From assembly GCF_000172155.1 (NCBI RefSeq), contig NZ_ABIZ01000001.1, positions 7,721,105-7,785,104 of the forward strand: 64,000 nucleotides of DNA. The letters are read 5' to 3'. Under the pieces are notes generated by a model that saw nothing but the letters and a program-made list of their open reading frames with translations, had not been told where the DNA came from and ran no database searches. Every line of letters begins with the position of its first letter. Positions within the stretch are counted from its first letter, which is position 1. The position numbers were made by a program, and so were the translations under genes. Shown one piece after another: positions 26,692 through 35,900 of this stretch. This DNA is from Verrucomicrobium spinosum DSM 4136 = JCM 18804. GTDB taxonomy: Bacteria > Verrucomicrobiota > Verrucomicrobiia > Verrucomicrobiales > Verrucomicrobiaceae.

Positions 26692-27002
26692 GGAATCAGT
26701 TCCAGCTCTTCTTTTCTCAAAACTCCCGGGAAAGGCGCAAACCCTTTGAGGAAGCGAGCTTCTTCGCTGTCGTCTCTGAGCAGATCACGCAACGCAGCCA
26801 TTCCATTATCTGACGTCTGGACTGCCACCAGCATTTCCCGCCACTGAAGCAGACGCTTCTTTGCGCCGTGACCCGCTGCGAGCCAGCGATCTACATTGGC
26901 GATGGCAACGCCGATCCGCTTGGGGTCCGAAGCGAACTTTTCCGCGATGAGACAGAACCGATCGTGGCTTCTGCTGTCACCGATGGAAGGATTGCGAATC
27001 AT
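26673..27002 (-). CDS. Hypothetical helical protein
   Basis: 109 residues, soluble and largely alpha-helical (FCLIAEKFASDPKRIGVAIA, VDRWLAAGHGAKKRLLQWRE), with a short C-terminus ending ELELIPWTSRH. Composition and spacing look like a real gene. It overlaps a second small gene downstream on the same strand. There is no membrane segment and no motif I recognise. The pair could be a small two-gene unit of toxin-antitoxin size, but nothing in the sequence shows that. Confidence 0.55.
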   Translation of the reverse strand: MIRNPSIGDSRSHDRFCLIAEKFASDPKRIGVAIANVDRWLAAGHGAKKRLLQWREMLVAVQTSDNGMAALRDLLRDDSEEARFLKGFAPFPGVLRKEELELIPWTSRH

Positions 27003-27376
27003 GGCGAGTGGCTAACGCGAATATAGTCTGCTTCTCCGCAAATGCGACAGTCTTGCCGTCTAATCTGAGAAGACGCTCCCCGTGTCAGTTTGTCGCAATA
27101 GGGGCAAAACTGGTGCCCTGATCTGCCCCTTCGGCCTCATCCCACGGATATCAGACGGTCGCTCCCTGGCCGCCTTTCACGCCGAAAAATCAGCGTAACT
27201 CCCTGATCATGAGCAGCCCGCCACCATCCCTCACCTTACCAAAGTAACGTCAGGGCCACGCTAGGAACGGAATCTGCACCTGAGGCAGATTCGCCGTCCG
27301 GCCCTGCTGCTCCGTGATCCTACCGCCCCTTGCCACCAGCCTCTCTTCAGTGCATAGTCCCAGCCCCCTTGATCGG
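27003..27376. other. Gene-free stretch upstream of grpE
   Basis: About 375 bp without a supported gene. No CIRCE element (TTAGCACTC/GAGTGCTAA) was seen. The only clear structure is the palindrome next to grpE. Confidence 0.5.
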
Positions 27377-27394
27377 GCGGCAAAATTTTGCCGC
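27377..27394. promoter_or_regulatory. Perfect 18-bp palindrome upstream of grpE
   Basis: GCGGCAAAATTTTGCCGC, a perfect inverted repeat with AT-rich centre, 33 bp before the grpE ATG. It is a candidate operator for the heat-shock operon; the regulator is unknown. Confidence 0.5.
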
Positions 27395-27427
27395 TGATTT
27401 GCACTGCTTCCCCTTTCCTTTCTGCTC

Positions 27428-28000
27428 ATGAACTCAACGACCGAAGAACCCATCGCAGCTCAGGAGTCTGCCGCTCCCGAGATCGAAACCCAGGCCGCTG
27501 AAGCCGCTTCCGAATCCCAAACCGCCCCGGCGGCCGCCGATCCCATCTCTGAACTTCAGGCAGAGGTGGCCAAGTGGAAGGACAGCGCCCTGCGCACCGC
27601 CGCTGAGCTGGACAACTACCGCAAGCGCGTGGCCCGCGAGACCCAGGAGAGCCGTGCGTATGCGAACGCGGACCTGCTGCGCGACCTGTTCCCCATCCTC
27701 GACAACTTCGAGATGGGTCTCGACGCCGCCAAGGCCGAGAGCGAGAAGAGCATGATTTACATCGGCCTTAGCATGGTGCGCCGCCAGTTGGCCGACTTCC
27801 TGCGCGACGCCGGGGTGGAAGAAGTGCCCGGCCAGGGTGCCAAGTTCGACCCGAATGTCCACGAAGCCGTGAGCCATGAAGCCAGCGCCGACCAGCCCGA
27901 AGGCACCATCCTGAAAGTGATGCGCCGCGGCTTCAAGCTCAAGGACCGCCTGCTGCGTGCGGCGACCGTTTCCGTGTCCAGCGGTCCTCCGGCGGCGTAA
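27428..28000 (+). CDS. grpE: Nucleotide exchange factor GrpE
   Basis: 190 residues. An acidic, Ala/Glu-rich disordered N-terminus (1-45) leads to the long coiled-coil dimerisation helix (AEVAKWKDSALRTAAELDNY, then RKRVARE). A four-helix region (LLRDLFPILDNFEMGL) and a C-terminal beta domain with the signature HEAVSHEASADQPEGTI follow. It releases ADP from DnaK. It is directly upstream of dnaJ (51 bp) in one operon; dnaK is not in the window. Confidence 0.96.
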   Translation: MNSTTEEPIAAQESAAPEIETQAAEAASESQTAPAAADPISELQAEVAKWKDSALRTAAELDNYRKRVARETQESRAYANADLLRDLFPILDNFEMGLDAAKAESEKSMIYIGLSMVRRQLADFLRDAGVEEVPGQGAKFDPNVHEAVSHEASADQPEGTILKVMRRGFKLKDRLLRAATVSVSSGPPAA

Positions 28001-28051
28001 ATCCCTGCACGGGCCCTCCTGCCTGCGCCCACCTGACCCTTTCCCTCCCAC

Positions 28052-29203
28052 ATGGCCTCCAAACGCGACTATTACGAAGTCCTCGGCGTCTCCAAGACTG
28101 CCACTCAGGACGAGCTCAAAAAAGCCTACCGCAAACTCGCGGTTCAATTCCACCCGGACAAGAACCCTGGCGACCATTCCGCAGAGGAAAAGTTCAAGGA
28201 ACTGGGCGAGGCCTACGATGTGCTTGGCGATGAGCAGAAGCGCGCTGCTTACGACCGCTACGGTCACGCGGCGTTCGCCGGCGGCATGCCTGCCGGTGGC
28301 GGTGGTGGTGGTTTCCACGATCCCTTCGACGTCTTCCGCGAAGTCTTCGGCGGCGGAGCCGGTGGCGACATCTTCGAGAGCTTCTTCGGCGGCAGCGGCC
28401 GCCGGGGTGGACGCGGCGGCAACGGCCCGCAGCGGGGCAGCGACCTGCGCTATGGCCTGGAGATCACCCTCGAAGAGGCGGCCAAAGGCGTGGAGAAGGA
28501 ACTCGAGTTCGAGCGCCTGGCCAACTGCAAGACCTGCAAAGGCTCCGGCTCCAAGAGCGGCGGTGGCACCAAACAATGCCGCACCTGCGGCGGCGTGGGC
28601 CAGGTCATCAGCGCCCGTGGCTTCTTCCAGATCCAACAGACCTGCCCGGACTGCATGGGCACCGGTCAGACCATCTCGGACCCCTGCGTCGACTGCCATG
28701 GCCAAGGCCGCGCGAAAGATCGCACCCGCATCCGCCTCAAGATCCCCGCAGGCATCGAGGAAGGCTCCCGCCTGCGCTCCAGCGGCAATGGCGATGCTGG
28801 CACCCGCGGTGGCCCCAGCGGCGACCTCTATGTGGTGATCAGCATCAAGTCTCACGACCTCTTCGAGCGTGAAGGCGCGGATCTCCATTGCGACGTTCCG
28901 GTGAGCTACCCCATCGCAGCCCTGGGCGGCGAACTGGCGGTGCCCACGCTGGATGGCAAAGCCAACGTTCGCGTCCCCGGTGGCACGCAGAACGGGGCCA
29001 CCTTCCGTCTCCGCGGTCAGGGGCTCAAGCATCTGGACAGTGAACGCAAGGGCGACCTCTACGTGCACGTCCAGATCGCGGTGCCCACGAAGCTCAATGC
29101 CGAGCAGAAGGAGAAGCTTCAAGACTTCGCCAAGGCTCTGGGAGAGCACAACTCACCGCTTCAGGAGGGCTTCTTTGAGCGCGCCAAACGCTTCTTCACC
29201 TGA
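28052..29203 (+). CDS. dnaJ: Chaperone DnaJ (type I Hsp40)
   Basis: 383 residues, complete. The J domain (1-70) has the HPD motif in [10 protein letters not shown] Gly/Phe-rich region follows (about 75-130). The zinc-finger domain has four CxxCxGxG repeats: [32 protein letters not shown]. The C-terminal substrate-binding domains end in a helical dimerisation tail. It stimulates DnaK ATPase and delivers unfolded proteins. It is co-transcribed with grpE and followed by a strong hairpin terminator. Confidence 0.97.
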   Translation: MASKRDYYEVLGVSKTATQDELKKAYRKLAVQFHPDKNPGDHSAEEKFKELGEAYDVLGDEQKRAAYDRYGHAAFAGGMPAGGGGGGFHDPFDVFREVFGGGAGGDIFESFFGGSGRRGGRGGNGPQRGSDLRYGLEITLEEAAKGVEKELEFERLANCKTCKGSGSKSGGGTKQCRTCGGVGQVISARGFFQIQQTCPDCMGTGQTISDPCVDCHGQGRAKDRTRIRLKIPAGIEEGSRLRSSGNGDAGTRGGPSGDLYVVISIKSHDLFEREGADLHCDVPVSYPIAALGGELAVPTLDGKANVRVPGGTQNGATFRLRGQGLKHLDSERKGDLYVHVQIAVPTKLNAEQKEKLQDFAKALGEHNSPLQEGFFERAKRFFT

Positions 29204-29218
29204 TCGGCAACCTTTCGG

Positions 29219-29251
29219 AACCCGCCCGGCGCACTCTGCACCGGGCGGGTT
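29219..29251 (+). terminator. Terminator of the grpE-dnaJ operon
   Basis: Perfect 11-bp GC-rich stem AACCCGCCCGG / CCGGGCGGGTT with an 11-base loop, starting 15 bp past the dnaJ stop. CTCGCTTTC follows, so the T-run is weak but the stem is strong. Confidence 0.8.
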
Positions 29252-29372
29252 CTCGCTTTCAGGAGGTCCCTTCCAATTCTGAATATGACGATCTGGTTAC
29301 TTGCGGGGTCCTCCATCCTCCCGGAAGCCATACATTCCTCATTTCTAATTCCTAATTCCTAATTTTTAGAGC

Positions 29373-30116
29373 GTGTCCGACGGATTTCTTCAGCCCTACC
29401 TCGACTCCACCTTCGGCCACTGGCTCTACATTGACTCCGCGATGTGGACCGCGGTGGGCTTTCTGGGAGCTGCCATTTTCGGCAGCCGCTTCGTCCTCCA
29501 GTGGTTGCAGAGCGAGAAGGAGAAGAAACTCGTGGTGCCCTGGTACTTCTGGCACCTCAGCTTCTGGGGCAGCGTGCTGAACCTGCTCTACTTCCTGCAC
29601 ATCGACAAAGCCCCGCTCATCCTGGGCAACTGCTTCCTGCCCTTTCTGTACGGGAGAAACATCATCTTCCTCCGCCAGACCCAGGACCGCCGTCGTGGTG
29701 GCGGCCGCATGGTCATGGCAGGCGTGGTGGTGCTCATGCTCGCCACCTTTGGCTACACCGCCCTGACCAGCCCAGACGCGAAGCTCCGCCAGGATCTGCA
29801 AGCCCTCAAGGACATGGAGTCCATCGTCCAGGGGGTTAAAGGATACTACGCCGAGCACCACCAGCTTCCCAAGGGTGCCACCTCTGAAATGGTACGTGAA
29901 CTCATCAAGGACAATCCCCGGCACATCGCCTACATCAATGTACCCAAGGACCGCCTCGACAAGGAGGGGGCCTGGCTTGATCCTTGGGGGCAGCCCTACC
30001 GGATCTTTGTCTCAGGCAACCAGGTCATCATTCGCTCTGCCGGCAAGAATGGGCAGTTCGACGATGGTCTGGATGACAAACGGGATGACATCCTTGTGCA
30101 GGGTGCGGTGAACTGA
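29373..30116 (+). CDS. Lipid A biosynthesis N-terminal (LAB_N) domain protein with a pseudopilin-like C-terminal domain
   Basis: 247 residues from a GTG at 29373. The first 100 residues are a LAB_N domain with three membrane helices and the family motifs SRFVLQWLQSEKEKKLVVPW, FWHLSFWGSVLNLLYF and GRNIIFLRQ. LAB_N is usually found N-terminal to lipid A synthesis or sugar-transfer proteins. A fourth helix (RMVMAGVVVLMLATFGYTAL) leads to a periplasmic domain. That domain ends like type II secretion protein G (WLDPWGQPYRIF, AGKNGQFDDGLDDKRDDI), the calcium-binding end of GspG pseudopilins. The fusion is unusual. The gene stands alone after dnaJ. Confidence 0.8.
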   Translation: MSDGFLQPYLDSTFGHWLYIDSAMWTAVGFLGAAIFGSRFVLQWLQSEKEKKLVVPWYFWHLSFWGSVLNLLYFLHIDKAPLILGNCFLPFLYGRNIIFLRQTQDRRRGGGRMVMAGVVVLMLATFGYTALTSPDAKLRQDLQALKDMESIVQGVKGYYAEHHQLPKGATSEMVRELIKDNPRHIAYINVPKDRLDKEGAWLDPWGQPYRIFVSGNQVIIRSAGKNGQFDDGLDDKRDDILVQGAVN

Positions 30117-30149
30117 GACGCGACAGGAAGAGATCTCCCTGAAGGCAAG

Positions 30150-31004
30150 TCAGTCAGCCGCCGGGGGAATGAACCGCGCGGAGATTCGATCCACGCCCAA
30201 GCGCGGCCCATCGATCTTCTTGAACCCGCCAGCCTCATCCCAGCCCGTTTTGCCCGGATAGGGATAGACCGGGATGTCGATCTCGGTCTTGCCGTTCACG
30301 ATGCGCTGGCCCTGGATGACGTCCGGCACCACATTCTTCTCGCGCCAGTCCACCACCAGCTTCAGCATGTTGGGCAGCTTGTTGATGCCGGGCCCGGGCC
30401 CATGGCTCATGCCGGGGACCAGGTAGAGGCGCAAAAACGAGCGGACCTTGTCAAGCGACCCAAAGTGCTCGGCCGTGCGTTCGTAGTAGTCGATGGAGGC
30501 ATGAAAAGGCACCACCGAGTCGGCAGAGCCCGAGATCATGAGCAGCTTGCCGCCGCGCTTCTCGAAGGCACTGAGATCCGGGTTCTCGGCATTGAGGTAG
30601 GGTGCCAGCGCGGCAGCATAGGTGCCAATGTCAGCCCCGAAGTTGAGCTCCGCCAGATTCTTGTCCGGACCAAAGACCCAGCGGAAGAGGTACAGGTGGC
30701 CATGCGCCGCCTTGAAGGAGCTGCCAAAGGGGATGCCGCAGAAGATGCGCTCCCCGGTCACAGAGTGCTTCGGACCGTCGAAGAGCTTGCGCATGGCCTC
30801 GGCGTGCTGGTCCGTGAGCGTGGTGTCTTTTTTCCTGGCCAGGGCGATCACGGCCTCGATGTCCGCTTTGTTGCAACGCGGGTCTGACACCAGCTTCCCG
30901 GCGGTTTGAGGAATTTCCCGTGTGGCCATGTACTCATTCCCGGCGGCGATGATGTTCGCCTCCTGAGACTCTGTGAACGGACACTGGCGCGGAATCTCAC
31001 AAGA
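30150..31004 (-). pseudogene. Tannase/feruloyl esterase, 5' part missing
   Basis: About 285 residues of the C-terminal part of a tannase-family esterase. They include FCGIPFGSSFKAAHGHLYLF, the catalytic aspartate in MISGSADSVVPFHASIDYYE, the catalytic histidine in VPGMSHGPGPG, and the C-terminal VYPYPGKTGWDE. Family members are usually above 500 residues, with the nucleophile serine (CSxGG) in the N-terminal half, which is absent. Homology stops at the inverted RAYT-end motif (31002-31013), so insertion or deletion by the neighbouring element removed the 5' half and the promoter. The frame continues artificially to 31145. Confidence 0.85.
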
Positions 31005-32354
31005 CAGGCTATACACAGGAAAAGAATCGAAAATCGCAATTTTAACCTCATTCAGGGCATGCCTCCGATCTCTGCCATAGCCTGCTACCCATGGCGCACT
31101 TACGGAGTTGGTTTCGCGCCGTAAATCAACACCACCTCTGGGCACGGGTGTACAGACTCACCAGGGGATCGCTGGTCATCATTCCATTCCCTTCAATAAT
31201 GGCTCCCCTGCCTTGCGGCAGCCTGCTTCACTCTCATCACACCACACCGATTCTCGGTGCCCGAAAGGCAAACATCCCGGCGAAACTCCCGCCCCTCATG
31301 GCACGTGCTCCACGTTTGCGCCGGGCATCAAACTGGTCCCGCCGCACCTCAAAGAACTCATCTACAAAATCCCGGCTTCCCAAGGCCACACCCAGAGTGA
31401 AATACGTCACCCGGTGACGCAGCGTCTCCGCGAAGGTAAGACTACCGTCTTCGGTGCGCACCTGCTCCACCACCTGGCGCTTGATCCCTTTACGCAGGAC
31501 CCGGCTGTCGGAACCGTGACCATCTCGAACCTCCTCCCCCTGGCCAAAGAGCCATACCCGATAGCCGGAAAAGCACTTTAGCCGCACTGGGAAGCCGCTG
31601 CGAACCCCCTGGCTGGTTCCGCTCATGCGCCCGGTGCTCGCTCGTGATCGTGTAAAGGGCTGACAACGCCTTGCGCCCACCCGCCACCGCCTCCGCATAG
31701 CTGCACCAGCGGTAGTCCTTGGGATCCTCCACCAGTCCCGCCCGCACCGGGTTGAGATCAATGTACGCACTCATCACCGAGAGCGTGGCTAACTCACCTT
31801 CCAGCAACACACTGGTGAACCGCTCCTCCCAGAGCGTGCCCTTGCGATTCTCCCGCTTGTTGAACCACAGGCTGAAGCGCTGTTTGAGCTCCTTCATGAA
31901 CTGGCTCACATCCCACATCCGGCCCAGGTATCTTTCCTTGAGTTCTTCGGCCGCCGCGTCATGCCCCTGGCTGCGAAAGGTTTCCAGCGTATCCTTGAGC
32001 ATCCGCACCGCCGGCTTGGAATAGATCAACGCCGCCTGCTTGAGCAGCCAAGAATCCGAATACACCGCCCCTTCAGGCCGCTTCCTGACCTCCACCATGA
32101 TGTGGAAGTGGTTGGACATCACGCAATAGGACAACACCCGCACCTGGCAAAAGCCTTCATAGGCCCGCATCAAGCGCACAAACTGCTCCTTCTCCTCCGG
32201 CCCAAACGCCAGCCGCCTCTCGACCACCCGAGAAATGCAGTGGTAGTAGGCAACCGGGACTAGCGGATCGGCAAAGTATCGAGGCGAAGCCATGGCGGCC
32301 CCATCGCCCTAAAAGACTGCGCAGTCAATTTCCTTCTCTTGTAATAGCCTGTCT
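31002..32354 (-). mobile_element. RAYT element, copy 2, inactive
   Basis: 1353 bp between inverted copies of an 11-bp sequence, AGACAGGCTAT (31002-31012) and ATAGCCTGTCT (32344-32354). It holds one frameshifted transposase gene. The left end is the point where the tannase is truncated. The right end continues into the rest of the 20-bp motif (32344-32363) and lies 149 bp from the next immunity gene. About 220 bp between the left end and the gene stop have no counterpart in copy 1. No target duplication was seen. Confidence 0.7.
31237..32293 (-). pseudogene. RAYT / TnpA-REP Y1 transposase with a 1-bp frameshift
   Basis: The N-terminal 240 residues read normally from ATG 32293 (MASPRYFADPLVPVAYYHCI; HUH motif SNHFHIMVEVR; NKRENRKGTLWEERFTSVLL; YIDLNPVRAGLVEDPKDYRW). 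Near 31573 an extra base, judged by alignment to copy 1, shifts the frame. The C-terminal 100 residues (GYRVWLFGQGEEVRDGHGSD to FRAPRIGVV) continue in another frame. Both copies in the window are therefore dead, by different lesions. As in copy 1, Phe (KQRFS) stands where many Y1 relatives have Tyr. Confidence 0.85.
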
Positions 32355-32503
32355 CTTCGCACTACTTCAGAAGGGGATTGGTTTGACGCTTACTACGCGC
32401 CCACAAGACCGGTGGACGCTGACGCTACCCGACTTCCCCGCCCTCCGGTCGGCTCTTGAAGGCTTCGGGTTCGCAGTGTTATGAAACCTTGAGGTATACC
32501 CAC

Positions 32504-32995
32504 TCACCTCGTTAGGCGCTCTATGTCCAGTTGCTTCTCCTTCATTTGTTCTTCAAGTTGCAGCAATGTATCGGGCACGTTTGCCTTCATCAGGTCAATC
32601 ACTCTTCCGTTTAGCTTTGGAAGTCTCATTTTCACATACTTTGGATGAGACAAGATCAGATCACCGTCAGGCAGGTAAATCCAGCCTTCAGCTACTTTGC
32701 CTCCATCAAAATCCAAGAACTCAACGCGCGCAACGACACCAACTGATGGAATCTCTGGTGCTTCTTCAGATTCGGCCCGAAGAGCTCTTGACAGATCGCT
32801 TGCCCAACCGCTTGCATTGATGCTGCCAACCGGGACAGACACGAAAGCTTCGGCTCGGGTGAAAGGATCTCCGTTCAATTTCTCAACAAAGACATTGCAT
32901 TGAGAAATCTCAGATCGGCCGGCCACTCTCCACCACCAAAAGATGGCGAATGTAGCCACGAGCAGTAACAGGATAGCAATAGTTTTTGGTGTCAC
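32504..32995 (-). CDS. Candidate immunity protein, membrane-anchored
   Basis: 163 residues from a GTG at 32995 that overlaps the toxin stop as GTGA. A GTG three codons upstream (33004) is an alternative. One N-terminal membrane helix (KTIAILLLLVATFAIFWWW) places the rest in the periplasm. The soluble part has a beta-rich core (VEFLDFDGGKVAEGWIYLPD) and a helical C-terminus (LLQLEEQMKEKQLDIERLTR). No family was recognised. Position behind the variable tip of the RHS protein, coupled translation and size support an immunity role, with the toxin met outside the cytoplasm. Confidence 0.7.
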   Translation of the reverse strand: MTPKTIAILLLLVATFAIFWWWRVAGRSEISQCNVFVEKLNGDPFTRAEAFVSVPVGSINASGWASDLSRALRAESEEAPEIPSVGVVARVEFLDFDGGKVAEGWIYLPDGDLILSHPKYVKMRLPKLNGRVIDLMKANVPDTLLQLEEQMKEKQLDIERLTR

Positions 32996-35900
32996 TTTTT
33001 GCACGGGTGTGGGATATGTTTGCCGCAGAATGCGAGCGAATTATGCATATTAAATTTCTCGGCCCATTTAACATAATCTTTTTCGCACCAGATCTTGATC
33101 GTGACGGTCTTGCCTTGGCAACATTTTTCATTGCAAATTTTATCAGCCTTCTCATGGGCTTGCTTTAGCATTCCTGGCAGTTTTGCGTTCATTTTGTCGA
33201 AGAAGTCAATTTGATCCTGTTGCAACTCCGGATCTACCAAAACGTCATCCTCACCAATTCGGGACATAATATCCATTGATGTATCCAAAGACCAACAACT
33301 CAGCGTCCCGAACGCATATCCACAGGGCGCCTTCCAGTTCTCATTTTTCCTCTTCTTCCAAAGCGTATCGATCGTGCTCCAGTGACCAACGTGAAGTTCG
33401 ATTGAGCAATCGTCAGATAGACCCAGTTGATCAGCGCGATTCACTGGATCATTTCGAACCATGCCATACAAGTTAAGACCTCCTCTCTCCGCGATCGGGT
33501 CCCGTGAAAGCCACCGACCAAGTTCGGGATCATAGGGTCTATAGGTGGCCAAGGACAAGCCACTCTCATGCCACCAATGGCCAGTATATCCCCCTCCCCA
33601 CTCCTCCACACCGTCGACGCGTGTGCGTTTGCCCCAAGGCGAATAGCTGTATGATGCCGTCACAGCGCCGTTAGATCCAACGACGACCCTGACAGATCCC
33701 AGATGATCCTTCAGCAAGAAACGCTTTCCGGTCTGGTTCCCTTGCGGATCAAGGATCTCGACGCCACCGCTCCAAAAACGATGCTTGCCACCGCCCACCA
33801 GACGCTCCTCGAGCAGGTTGACATCTTCCCACACCCATTCACGAACCGGAACATCGTCCTTTCGTTCACCAATCCGCCTGTTGGCTCCATCGTAGTCGAA
33901 AGACCATGAACTATTTCCTGCCTCAAAACTGACCAGCCGGTTGCGTGCATCCCAACTGTAGGCACGCGTGCCGTCATTCTTGAGATTGCCATCATTGTCA
34001 TATGTCAGGATCTTATTCTCACCGCTGCCGTTGTCGACCCGCCACGTCTCGGTGACGACGTTTCCCCCTTTGTCGGTGGCCGCTATCGGAACATCATGGG
34101 TTCCGGCACCCAGGTTGGTGGTCAGTTCAAAAATGCCATTTGGGCGAACAAGTGCCGGCAGTCCGTTGACATTTACCTTTGAAGCCTCATTAACCTGGCC
34201 GCGAAACCATGTCATCCCGCCTGAAGCGAGCTCGGTCATCTGGTTGAGATTGTTAAAAGTGGCCGTTCTGGTACGATTGCCATCCTGGGTCAGGGTGCGG
34301 TTTCCGCTGGCGTCATATTGCTCTCGCCATACTTTTTGCATGCCCGGAGAAAGGGGCGCTCCAAGGGGAGTCTCGACCACGGCGGTCATTTGATTGGCAG
34401 CGTCGTAAGAGATCTCCAATCGCCTGCCAGTGCCTAGGCCGGGTTGTTCCTGGTCCCAGGTTGCAATTCCACCATCGGCATGATACGCATAGCTGTAACG
34501 AGCCAGCACCGAGCTTCCAGGACCTTCGTGGACGGTTTGCACCAGTCGGCGATCAGCGTTCACAGGCAGCCGGCTGTATGTGGTTACCAACCCTGTTACA
34601 GGATATTCAAACCTCGAAAGCACCCTGCTGTTACCAACATACGTTGGTGTAAATGTTCCAAGAGGATTGGTCATGACAGCCACACGTCCTAAACTGTCAA
34701 AGGTATAGCTTTCAGTTCCTCCTCCGTAACTCCAAGCACAGAGGCGCCCCCACTGATCGTAGGTATAGGCAACAGTATCATCAGCCAAAGGCCCATCTAT
34801 CTCACTGAGGCGCCCCAACACATCATAGGTGTAATCTGTCGTCTTCATGCCATCGATCCATGTAAGCTGGCGCCCCAGTTCATCGTAGGTGTAGCTTTGG
34901 CTAGGCAGGTCTGGATGGGTGACGCTTTGCAGTCGACCATGGCTGTCATAAGTGCATGTCGTCTGACGGTTTTGTGAATCCCTCCTCCATAACAATCGTC
35001 CCGAACTGGCTTCATATCCGTAGGTCAGTCGACTGTTATCAGGGTATATTTTTGCCGTCACACGGTTCCCACTATCATATTCCCAACGAATCCACTCACC
35101 TCGACCGAAACGCACCTCCTTCACATTACCAACTTTGTCATAGTTGTAAGTTGTCGTCTGTCGGCCAGGGCTCACGGCAGTAGACAACCTCTTCAAGGCA
35201 TCATACCCGAAGCGTGTCACGCCCCCATCCCGAGCCGTGACACTGTTCAAGTTGCAGCAGCTGTAGGCATTGACCAGGGTGGTTGCATCCGGATAGATCG
35301 TCTGCAGCCTCCGATTCAGGTCATCATAGGTGTGCAGCAGCGTGTAGCCGCTGCTGTCGGTTTCCGAGACCGCCCGTCCCGCATCATCATACACATAGGC
35401 GGCCTGTACGATTTCGGTGGGATGCCCATTGGCCTGGAGCTTCACCGTTTCCAAGTACCCTTGGGCGTCATACTCATAGGTGGTCACATCCCCCTTGGGA
35501 TTCGTCGTGGTCACTAATTGTCCCCGGACATTACGCGTGTACTCCGTGCGCAGGCTCGCCTGATCCTCCTCCGCCGTGACATCTCCAGTCACCGGGTCAT
35601 ACTCGGTTTCTGAGAGCACAGTCTCCACACCGTCCACTGTACGCTTGGTGCGCACCTCGTCCACATCATTGGCGGCGTATTCGTAGGTAAATAGGATTCC
35701 GTGACCGTCGTCATGGGTCAGCACCTTACCTTTGCTGTTGTATGTGTAGGTGTCCGCACCCATGGGACTGGTGGTTTGCCCAGGCTGCCCCCCATCGCTG
35801 TAACCCTCGTAGTAGCTTGTGCCACCTCCCTGGTGGTCCGTTGAACTAATCTCCCCTCGTCCATTCACCATAGTGAAGTGATGCACCGTCTTGACGGTTC

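Noticed and set aside
27434-29149. 571-residue open frame antisense to grpE-dnaJ
   Set aside because: The plus strand encodes unmistakable GrpE and DnaJ. The antisense translation is Ala/Gly/Val-rich without motifs.
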